Part shown: positions 55,420 through 64,000 of the stretch, piece by piece
Layout of the letters: every line of letters begins with the position of its first letter
How positions within the stretch are numbered: the stretch's first letter is position 1
Source of the DNA: Ryuthela nishihirai
Lineage: Eukaryota; Arthropoda; Arachnida; Araneae; Heptathelidae
NCBI GenBank assembly: GCA_038380435.1
Contig: JAWZYU010000005.1
Coordinates: forward strand, 34,804,001 to 34,868,000
Length of the DNA: 64,000 nt
Direction: 5' to 3'
Position numbers and translations under genes: made by a program
Notes under the pieces: model-generated
The model's database searches: none
The model's input: only the letters and a program-made list of their open reading frames with translations
What the model was told of the DNA's origin: nothing

Positions 55420-55715
55420 ACCGCAAAACTTCCTGCCCTGCCCACGGTCAGTAGGAGACACCGATGGGCTTGGAAAGGCTACTGTGCATTGGATAGGACG
55501 TTAACCATGGCCCCTTGTGCGACAAAGCACGTTAAAAAACACACTGGATGGCCTTGACGGGAGGCTATCATCTGTCTTCCAACAGCTGTTTCAGTGGGTT
55601 CCCTCCCCAAACATTCTCTGAGCCTTTGGGGTCCTTGTGACCTGGCCATTTAAACCATTGTGTGCCAAAAAAGTGTCGTTCAGAGGTAAAACAACCAGCC
55701 CAACCAAGTGCAGAA
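55420..55715 (+). mobile_element. SINE-A, head missing
   Basis: Starts in the leader (CCGCAAAACTTCCTGCCC) and runs through the tail AAGTGTCGTTCAGAGGTAAA. It marks the right edge of the Jockey relic. Confidence 0.9.
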
Positions 55716-56060
55716 AGGTGAGAATTAGTGCTTAGCGGTATTCCGAGTTGTGGATCTCAGAATCATTAAAAAATTTCAGCTCCTGTGTCACATTAGAGGT
55801 CAAATAGAGATCAGGATGCTGTCGAGAAATCAAAAGTTACCGAAAGCAGCGATTGATCTCTCATATCAAATGATTGTTTATGATATTTTTCACTGCATCA
55901 TAAAAAAATTTGCTCTCCCTTCCAGAATATTTTCTTGCCAATGCTTATGTTTGTGATTCTCTAAAAAGTAAAATTAAAATGTGAATGAAAAAAAACATCT
56001 GCTCCAAAAGTTAAATTCCGAATGATTAAATTATTTACTGATCTTCTGTATTTTTTTTGT
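55716..56060. other. Unannotated spacer
   Basis: Nothing recognised. Confidence 0.4.
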
Positions 56061-56073
56061 CGGTATGATACGA

Positions 56074-56456
56074 GTTGGGTTGTTTGGGTTGTTTTACCTC
56101 TGAGCGGCACTTTTTTGCACACAATGGGCTAAATGGCCAGGTCACATGGACCCCGAAGGCTCAGAGTAGGTTGGGGGAGGGGACCCACTGGAATAGCTGT
56201 TGGGAGACTCCCGTCAAGGCCATCCAGCGTGTTCTTTAACGTGCACAGGGTATGGCTCTCCCGCACACGGGGCCACGGCTTAACGTCCCATCCGACGGAC
56301 GGCGGCCTTTGCAAGCCCATCGGTGTCCCCTACTGACCGTGGGCAGGGCGGGGAATTTTGCGGAGATAAATCTCAACGCTGACCCAGCTGGGACTCGAAC
56401 CTGGGAACTACAGATTACGAGCCTGACGAGCTACCGACTGAGCCACCCCCGCCCCC
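56074..56456 (-). mobile_element. SINE-A, full length, with TSD
   Basis: Reverse SINE-A with a duplicated GGGTTGTTT at its tail. Flanked by CGGTATGATACGA at 56061-56073 and 56457-56469. About 12 bp of body (AGATGGTAGC region) is missing. Confidence 0.96.
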
Positions 56457-56469
56457 CGGTATGATACGA

Positions 56470-57300
56470 AGATACGACAGTTGTGTCAGATGTGTCTATG
56501 TATACAATTGCATATTCAGTTGCAGTATATTCAGCTTGTGAAAGTTGTAACTGCTGTGTTAAAGGTCAGGTTTGATCTCTTTTAAGATTTCTTAAATATG
56601 AAAAATAAAGTTATTACAGAATGAGAGACCTAAAATGAATTCAGATATTGTGATAACATACAAGTAAAAAGAAATAAAAGTTTTGATTAAAAATACAGTT
56701 TACATGTTAAGAATTTTTTGGAACTTTTCTCTCATAAAAATCAAATTTCCAAAGTTTATTTGTATTTCACCAAAATTTATAATATAAAAAAATTCAGTAT
56801 ATTCATACCTTTAAACAAAAATAATTCTGGAAAATCATATCGAAAACTCAATTATCTTGAATAATATTTTTCTAAAAATAATTGTAAGTGGTTAAAGGCA
56901 TTGTTTAATATTAACACATGGGTGCAGCATTGATGTTAACAATTTTGAAACGATCATGTTCAGTTTGAAATGTTATTTTCTGCAAAATAATTTTCCCTAG
57001 GGAACAAAATAAGTATTGACAACTGTGTTATTTCTATTGAAAATGAAAAACTACTTTCTATTATAAAAATATCTTGAAAAATACGGCATATTCTCTCTGA
57101 TTTCACATTCATTTCTAAATTAAAATATTAAAATTCTAGTAGTAAACAGAACTGCATTAAAATATATAGTTTTACACTTTTAATATCATAAGTACTATAA
57201 TGAAATAAAAGATATATGCTTTCATACAAGAGAAGGCTTATTTCACATAACTTGAAGAATAGCATATTAGATGTGGCAAATATCCAATTTTCTTGAGTTG
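56470..57300. other. AT-rich spacer
   Basis: No gene or repeat recognised. Confidence 0.4.
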
Positions 57301-57304
57301 CTCG

Positions 57305-57960
57305 TTTTCAAAAAGAATTGTTTTTCATTTTGCACATTCAGCGCCCTCTAATGGTGGAGACTGCAACTAATGGATGATTGGGATAATAAACTATTAATGT
57401 TTTGTTATTTCCTGTACAACAAAAAATATTTTTTATTTTTATCTTGAAACAGAAAAGATGCATTTTATTAGCTTTTCGTTTCAAGAATATAATACTAGTG
57501 TAAACTTAATTACTTACTCTATCACCATAAATTTAATTTTCTAGCAGAAATAGAACGTTTGCAATATTGGTTTAAAATTTGGTATTTTGCTCGCTTTTTG
57601 AGTTTTTACTCTCTAACAGTGTAAATTCCAGCTGATTCCAATTTGAACTTTTTCACATTGGAAAAATATAAATACTAATATTATAATTAGTATCTAAAAA
57701 CCACAAAACGAATTTTTCGCTCAACTCTTAAAGCAAAAACTTTTATTTTCCCATTAAAAGGGCAAAGCATTTGTTGCTAACGTATACCTCCTGGCCATAA
57801 CACTCTACTACTGAAATTTCAGACTTCCAGTGGAAATAGATCGTTTGCAATAATCGTTTAAATTTTGCATTTTCCATTTTTCACCCCTAGGTAGCAGTAT
57901 TAAAGCTATTTGAAAATTTGAAAATTGTCAATCGTTGTGTTTCATCAGCCCTTATCCAAC
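57305..57960 (+). repeat. Dispersed GAGGGCGCTATT-type repeat, tandem units
   Basis: CAGAAATAGAACGTTTGCAA (about 57544) and GGAAATAGATCGTTTGCAAT (about 57832) start equivalent positions 288 bp apart, showing two direct units. A reversed scrap, CAGCGCCCTCTAATGGTGGA, lies at 57340. Confidence 0.75.
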
Positions 57961-59185
57961 AAGATGGGGGAAGTATAATATTCTAAAGTTGGAAAATAAA
58001 ATTATTTAACTTTGTTAATTGAAAAATTTATATTCTACCAATATTGCTGGAGGGACAATTTATGTTATAAAGCCTAAATGATCAGCAGGCCACTTAAAAA
58101 AGTAAAGCGGGCCGTATGTTTCCAACACCTGGTATATATAAAAACAAAATTATATCCTTTTCAATTCATAGAAGGAGAAAAAAAAATTAGCCCAACTTAT
58201 CTTTGATACGATTATTCTCTCTTCAAAGAATTTTCTGGCCTTATAGCCGAAAACCAACTTTTAGAAGAACATAAATTTCGAGGATATATCCCAATACTAT
58301 ATTTCCTAGTGTACTGGGATAATTTAATGCTATTTGACTGGAAAAACCATATCGAAAACTCTCCTGTTCTGTTGATTTCCAGAGCATAAAAAAAAGTGCT
58401 GAAAAATATTTTTAAATATGAAAATAAATAATTTCATTTTTAAATGATACTGCATATTAAACTTTATGAATCGTATGCTGTGTTTTAATATTAATTTATT
58501 GAATATTTTTTTACAGTATTTGGCAAAATTATATTGTCTATCATTAAAATTCCCACATCCATTTCGATTATATTTCCTTTTTCTTCATGAGTGTGAAAGT
58601 AAAAATTCCTAAATTGACCGATCCTAAGGGGGCACTACCACTTCGTGTGTCTAGGTGTACGTGAAGTGTAAATCCGGCCATATTTCTATAACTGGAATTA
58701 TTACACTCAAATACCATAGTGAGGCATTGCTAAAATATGGAGGCTTTTACAGGCAAAGAAAAGTGTTAGAAATATGTAAAATTGTAAACAACTGAGAAGT
58801 TTTAACAAGATACACACATTAACTCATAGGCGTTTGTCGACGACAAAACATGACACCTATAAGCCACGTGACTCGATCAATCAATGGCAGTCAATCACCG
58901 AGATGGCCAGCTTCTAACTATACTGCTGCTCTTAATTTAAAGAAGTTGAATAAAAAAAACAAAAATATCTCAAGAAATTCTTTTCAGAAGTTAATGAAAA
59001 TTTCAGAGGATATTTAATCACATATATTAATATTTACATTTGAAATTAAGAATATGTCGGAATACTTGTCGAATTATAAAATTAAATTTCAAATAAAAGA
59101 ATATATCGGAAAATTTTTCCAATTATGAAAAATTACAGATAGCCCCAGATATTTAGTAAAGAGTATGATTGTCCCTAACATCAAT
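57961..59185. other. Unannotated AT-rich sequence
   Basis: CGGGCCGTATGTTTCCAACA near 58107 resembles a hAT right end without a partner. No gene seen. Confidence 0.4.
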
Positions 59186-59189
59186 ACAA

Positions 59190-60606
59190 CTTACACAAGT
59201 TCCCAACAATGCAGAGGATAGGAAACCCCAACTCTTGTATAAGAGCATTTCTCAGCACATAAAAGAGTCTGGAAGGCGTTGACAACTTGCAACTATCCTT
59301 CCCAAAGCATCCTCTATGCATGTTCAATCGGATTTAGGTCTGGACACCTGGCTGTCCAATTCATTCTCTGGATATCTTCACTCTCAAGGTATCTTACACT
59401 ATCTGAGCTCTATGTGGACGAGAGTTATCAGCCATAAAAATGAATTCTGACCCAATGGCACCTCCAAAAAGTTTCGCATAGGGTTCTAGGATCTCATCCC
59501 TGCATTATAGGGCAGTTAGAGTCATTTCTAGGAACACATGCAAGTCAGTGCGACCATTGATAGTGATACCTCTCCAGACCAACAATCCACTCCTACCAAA
59601 ACATTCTCTTTCCACGATATTCAGGGGAGATAATAGATTCCACGTTCTCTCCAAATGCATTAGCGCCGATAATAACTACATACGCTATATCGTGATTCAT
59701 CCGAAAAGAGAGCCTGTCCATATTGTTCATTGGTTCAATTGAGATGCTCTCTTCTTCATTCCAGTTGTGTCCTCAATGAGCTAAGGTTAGTGGCATGCAC
59801 TCTACAAGTCTTCTAGTATAAAACCCTCTTTCATGAAGTCGTCGGGTCACAGCTTCTCAGGATACTGTTCCTGTGGCAGCTGACAGTTCTGATGCAAGTT
59901 GGCAAGCTGACATTATTCTGTTGAGCCTTGGAAATTATTGACAGGAAACGATCATCAACTGTTGTTGCTCTGGGCATACCTTCTCATTCTTCTAGAGCAG
60001 TGGTTCTCAACCTTTTATGCTTCACGTACCCCCTGGAATGTGTATGTAACTGGCATACAGATAGATAAAATAAAGTTATAGATTGATACCCTTGTATAGA
60101 GAAATAAAACTATAGTTATAGTATAATAATGTCAACTTAGGGATTTTTGAGCTCTCACGGCGTACCCCAAAAAATTTACTGCATACCCCTTGAAGGTACG
60201 CGTATTGCAGATTGAAAACCCCTGTTCTAGAGCATGTTCCAGTTTCTTGAACGTATCTCCAGAGTCTGGAATTTACACTTTTCGACACATTCGTGAATCT
60301 GACTCTGTGACTGTCCTTTTTCCATCCTTCCAATTTCTCCTTTGTATTTTAGAAAGCTGTAATCCGAAACGCTCTATAAAGCCGCTCTTAATCCGAAATG
60401 AGAAGCGCCAGTTCCTGAAGCTGCTTTCATTGCCAATTTAATTTGCATTTCGCAGAAGCTTTTGGATTGAGAAATGCAAATTTAATAGTCGAAAAATGTG
60501 AGTTATTTAACGCTAACTATCTTTTGAAAGTTTCGTTATATTCCAAAGGGGATTTCTTGAGATATTTGCATTTTTGTTCAATTTCCCTAAATATCAACAA
60601 CAGTGT
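59190..60606 (-). mobile_element. Decayed Tc1-type transposon with a nested hAT element
   Basis: Minus-strand fragments match the Tc1 family at 22044-23591: a SGLLVWRGITINGRTDLHVF block near 59530-59600, DNSRPHRAQIV near 59415-59450, and an N-terminal helix-turn-helix piece near 60240-60400. The right end reads CAACAACAGTGTA, giving TA at about 60606-60607. The left end is not clear. Stops and frameshifts abound, and a hAT element interrupts it at 59998-60224. Confidence 0.82.
59998..60224. mobile_element. hAT-type miniature element with perfect 8-bp TSD
   Basis: 227 bp; ends CAGTGGTTCTCAACC and (reverse) CAGGGGTTTTCAATC. Flanked by TTCTAGAG at 59990-59997 and 60225-60232. Same family as 5842-6045 (shared TTATGCTTCACGTACCCCC). 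Inserted in the Tc1 relic, hence younger than it. Confidence 0.93.
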
Positions 60607-60609
60607 ATA

Positions 60610-61185
60610 TGGTACCTTTAGAGCAAACCGGGTCCTTAATTAAATTATTTCAAACTTTATATATATATACTCGTATAAGTGAATATGTCATAATTGAAAA
60701 AAAAAAAACATTTCGTGTCTTGAATAAACCGCTTAGATTTACTAAGAAGTGAAAAAAAATGCATCAGAAGTATATTAGATAAAAAAATATACAGATAATT
60801 TTTTTATTGATTTTTCTCCTCCTCTAGAGATTTATGGAGAAAATCAGCTTTTGAATGTAATCGACTCAAGTTTAAAATAAATGAATATTTTCCATTGCAA
60901 CTGTAAGATTGGGCTAACCCTACTACTAAACTACAACTGGAGCTCTTTGCAAATGTTTAATCTATTGATGGATAATCTGAAGTAAACCTGAAATCCAATG
61001 CAGGTTTTGATGCCCCCCCCCCCCCAAAAAAAAAAAAAAGCTATTTCCATTTAATTTCAAGTTACGCAAGAAAATCAGAAGACCCCTTTAAATCCATAAT
61101 TCGGCTTAATAACATCAAACATCGTAATATTTCCGAATAAGAGTTACTCATTCTCTCTTTTAGTTAGGAATAAGTGTTACTGTGT
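60610..61185. other. AT-rich spacer with homopolymers
   Basis: Poly-C then poly-A at 61014-61040. No gene seen. Confidence 0.45.
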
Positions 61186-61189
61186 ATAA

Positions 61190-62190
61190 ATGAAAAAAAT
61201 GATATATATATATATCGGGCAAAGTAGTGGTGAGAGCGAATGGGCAACAGCTATTACTCCCCCAGGCTACGGTGGCTTTATTTCCATTCAGCCAGTGAAT
61301 GAGTGCAGACTCGATTTGGTGGCAATGAGGTCCTCCATAGAACCACTTTGCCTTCTCTCGCTCTTTACAACCCCCTCCTCTTTCTTCTCGAGCGGACAGC
61401 AGCGAGAGGAGGACTCTTGACTTTTTAGTTCGATCAAAATTCCAAATTACAAATGATTACTTTTTGTATGTAAACAGGCTGCCCGTACGCAGAGAGTGCT
61501 TCAGGGGACAAATGGCGGGCGAGAAGTTGTCCTAACGCAATTACCACAACAAGGACAGAGTGATGAAATCCATTTCGTCGCAGCGGAGAACCGACTGGGC
61601 ACTTACCGCTTCTATTGAATCCATTTTCCGGCAGATTCGCGGCACGAGCGGCTGGATGTCGCTTGCCGCCGCCGTCTCCCGCTCCCGATCAGCCGCTCAG
61701 CCCGGAAGGATGACAGCAGGCGCGTGTCACCCGCCTAAACGGCGCTGTTCGCTCCGGCTTGGCAATTTTCGGATAGGAAACTCAATTTAGGTTATGCATA
61801 CTGCTCCCTGAAGATGCAGTTACTGGAATTAACTGCAAAACTACGGACGATTTTCATAATGATAAAATTAAATGATGTCGCCGCGGGTGGTGGCATTGAC
61901 GGCGGACGCGTCGTTCTGTTAATGCCTTTATCTAGAAGCAGTGAACCTTGCTTCTGGCGAGACTTTAAGGAACGCATGCCACTGCCATTACCGATCCACG
62001 CATCGTTGGGAAGAAAAGAAAGACTGCTCTTAGCAGGTAAACGTCGGACGCTTCTGAGACGTCCGGGTGAGCTGGAGGCCTCTTCTCTCGCTTTTACACT
62101 TTCTGTTTCTTCACAGTTTCCTCTGTCTGATGTCATTACTTTGGGCTTCAGCAATTTCCGTTTCAAGGCGGGTCTTGTAAAGAAAAAAAA
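61190..62190. promoter_or_regulatory. CpG-rich single-copy island
   Basis: About 1 kb of clearly GC- and CpG-richer DNA, densest at about 61620-61770 (TTGCCGCCGCCGTCTCCC, GCGCGTGTCACCCGCC). It is free of the repeats that fill the rest of the window. It holds GGACAA at 61506-61511 and TTGTCC at 61527-61532, with GCAATTA and AAGGACA following. Two long overlapping ORFs occur (61814-62251 plus, 145 codons; 61792-62166 minus, 124 codons) with no recognised domain. Long chance ORFs are expected in GC-rich DNA, so I do not call either a gene. A promoter, enhancer or non-coding exon is possible. Confidence 0.4.
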
Positions 62191-62429
62191 AATGTGCGTG
62201 GAAGTGACGCATTATTTTTCTGTGCTATTAACGACAGTATTGGTAGATTGAAGAAATGATTTGATCCTTTTTGTTGGCTTATTGAGAGAAAACACAGAAC
62301 GTTTGACAGGACAGTGGTCAATGACTTTGTTTGTAGTGTGTTCGGCTATGTATAGGTGCTGCAGTTTTTCACTAAGCAATCGGAAAAACTAAATAAACCA
62401 GAAGATGTCGCCACTGGCGATTATGGAAT

Positions 62430-62890
62430 ACCCGCTTTTAAACAGAATTTTTTATTTTACACTTTTAGTACCCTCTAATAGAGGGCATTTTAACCAGTGT
62501 ATGGCTAAAAAAATACGAATAATAATATTTTATTAGTATTCATAAAACACGAAAAGAATTCCTCGTTTGGTTATCAATATAAAATGTTTGTATTTTCCCA
62601 CTCCTTCTGGAGATAAGGGGGTTAATTACTTCTGCCAATATAAATCATTTGACGTTTCCGTTGTACCTCCAAAAATTATTATTAAAACGTAAACTGATCG
62701 TTTGCAATATTCGTTTTAGCATTTTTTTAAATTTTCAACCGCTGGAGGGCGCAATTGGCACTTTTGGGAGATTCGAAATGGATAAATCGTTATATTCCAT
62801 AAATTCTTATCTAACTCAAAAATAATTTTTAATTTATCTCTAAAAACGAAAAAGTTGAAGCCTACAGAGGACAAACTGAAATCAGTAACT
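62430..62890 (+). repeat. Dispersed GAGGGCGCTATT-type repeat, about 1.5 units
   Basis: GTACCCTCTAATAGAGGGC (62468), CTGATCGTTTGCAATATTCG (62695), CAACCGCTGGAGGGCGCAAT (62738), then GGGAGATTCGAAATG and ATCTCTAAAAACGAAAAAG. Confidence 0.78.
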
Positions 62891-63032
62891 GGTTTTTCTT
62901 TGAAAACGAGCTGAAAATGATAGAAGTTGGGAGGGAAAATGCCATTTATCATAACTCGTAATAGAACAGTAAGATAGCAGGCTTTGAAATGTTGTTTTTT
63001 TTCTTTAATGTTTTTTGGATCTAAAATGTTGG

Positions 63033-63376
63033 CCTCGTGATCTGTAGTTCCCAGGTTCAAGCCCCAGCTGGGCCAGCGTCGAGATTTATCTCCGTAAAAC
63101 TCCCCGCTCTGCCCACCGTCAGTGGACTTGGAAAGGCCGCCGTCCGTCGAATGGGACGTTAAACTGTGGACCCGTGTGTGGGAGAGCCATACACTGTGCA
63201 CGTTAAAGAACACGCTGGATGGCCTTGAAGGGAGGCTACCATCGGTCTCCTAACAGCTGTTTCAGTGAGTCCCTTCCCCCAACTTTCTCTGATCCTTCGG
63301 GGTCCTTGTGACCTGGTCATTTAGCCCATGATGTGCAAAAAAGTGCAGCTCAGAGGTAAAACAAACCAACCCAACT
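63033..63376 (+). mobile_element. SINE-A, A box missing
   Basis: Starts at GGCCTCGTGATCTGTAG in the anticodon arm, then B box GGTTCAAGCCC, body with a short deletion (GTCAGTGGACTTGG), and tail AGTGCAGCTCAGAGGTAAAA. Confidence 0.92.
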
Positions 63377-63577
63377 TTTTCCTTAAAATGAAACTTATTA
63401 AAGAAACGCTGAATTTGAAATACTTTAATAGATATGTAATGATGGATAATAATTTATATTGACATCGATTAAAGAAAACTTGTTGTCTTGTATAGGATGA
63501 TGGCACTATTTTTCAACATTTTAACAGTGGTGGAAACCCTGAACGATATTGTAAAGTCCTGAGGAACTACATCATAT

Positions 63578-63955
63578 TACGAGGGACGTTCAAAAAGTAC
63601 TTGACTTATATCTGCAGAAACAAAACTATTGCACTTACCTCAACAAAACTTTTACTGTCCTTCAAAGTACTCCCCTCCAACATCTAAGCAAAGTTGCAGA
63701 TGTCTATACCAATTCTGGAACGCTTGGTGATACTCCTGTTGGAGAATACTCCGCAACTCTGAATGAACCCATTTTGCAAGATCTTGAACCCTTTAAAAAG
63801 GCTCCTCAGTAAGTTTCTTTTCAATATTTTGAAAGAACCAAAAATCACATGGTGCAAGATCTGGTGAATATGTAGGTGATATCGGATGAGAATGCCCATG
63901 GAGTTGTGTGGTGTTATCAACCTGAAAGTCTTGTCCATGGGGGCCCCCTAGAGAA
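63578..63955 (-). mobile_element. Truncated mariner transposon, C-terminal end
   Basis: The terminal sequence TTACGAGGGACGTTCAAAAA is at the left. The minus strand encodes YSPDLAPCDFWFFQ (the third catalytic block of mariner, D34D type) near 63840-63885, and a C-terminal KGFKILQNGFIQSCGVFSNR segment. A stop follows ICNFA at about 63684. Similarity stops near 63955 at a CCATGGGGGCCCCC word, so the catalytic centre and DNA-binding half are missing. Confidence 0.85.
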
Positions 63956-64000
63956 GGAAAAAAAAGGGAATTATTTTTAACGTTTTCATCTTTGTTGCAG

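Noticed and set aside
61792..62251. Overlapping 145- and 124-codon ORFs in the CpG-rich island
   Set aside because: No domain recognised, both strands open, expected by chance in GC-rich DNA. Kept only as a regulatory candidate.

Overview
The window looks like nuclear DNA of an arthropod, most likely a chelicerate. It is AT-rich, intron-like, and packed with tRNA-derived SINEs, Tc1/mariner and hAT miniature elements, decayed LINEs and minisatellites. The species cannot be read from the sequence. The only host coding exon I can support is at 35780-36337 (+). It is the last exon of a retinal homeobox (Rx/RAX) gene and carries the end of the homeodomain and a C-terminal OAR motif. It has a good splice acceptor on its left, and no upstream Rx exon was recognised in the window.

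Layout. 1-3043 (-) is a broken protein-primed family-B DNA polymerase gene of a Maverick/Polinton or adintovirus-like element, running off the left edge. Its upstream side (3150-3600) holds an internal duplication and a cluster of GATAAG-like words. 5070-32207 is dominated by SINE-A (tRNA head with a Met-type anticodon loop, about 385 bp) in both orientations, often with clean target-site duplications, plus SINE-B, a 5'-truncated LINE (9480-10890), two Tc1-type transposons (22044-23591, 28214-28857) and two tandem arrays grown from SINE-A tails. 30655-30925 is a small promoter-like island. 31060-35779 is presumably Rx intron. 36338-53250 again carries SINEs, three hAT miniature elements, hairpin elements, a second LINE 3' end and long degenerate tandem repeats. 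54043-55370 is a decayed Jockey-type ORF1 (gag-like). 57300-62890 has a dispersed repeat, a third Tc1 relic with a nested hAT element, and a CpG-rich single-copy island (61190-62190). A truncated mariner lies at the right edge.

The short ORFs outside these features are translations of repeats; in particular the recurring ~87-residue ORF is antisense SINE-A. The most informative observations are: five hAT-type elements whose 8-bp target duplications all have central TA (Buster-type); tandem arrays of 169 bp and ~138 bp seeded by SINE-A tails; an inverted SINE-A pair that shares flanking DNA; a 97-bp near-identical twin sequence of unknown origin; long-hairpin elements; and two GC-rich islands that may be regulatory.
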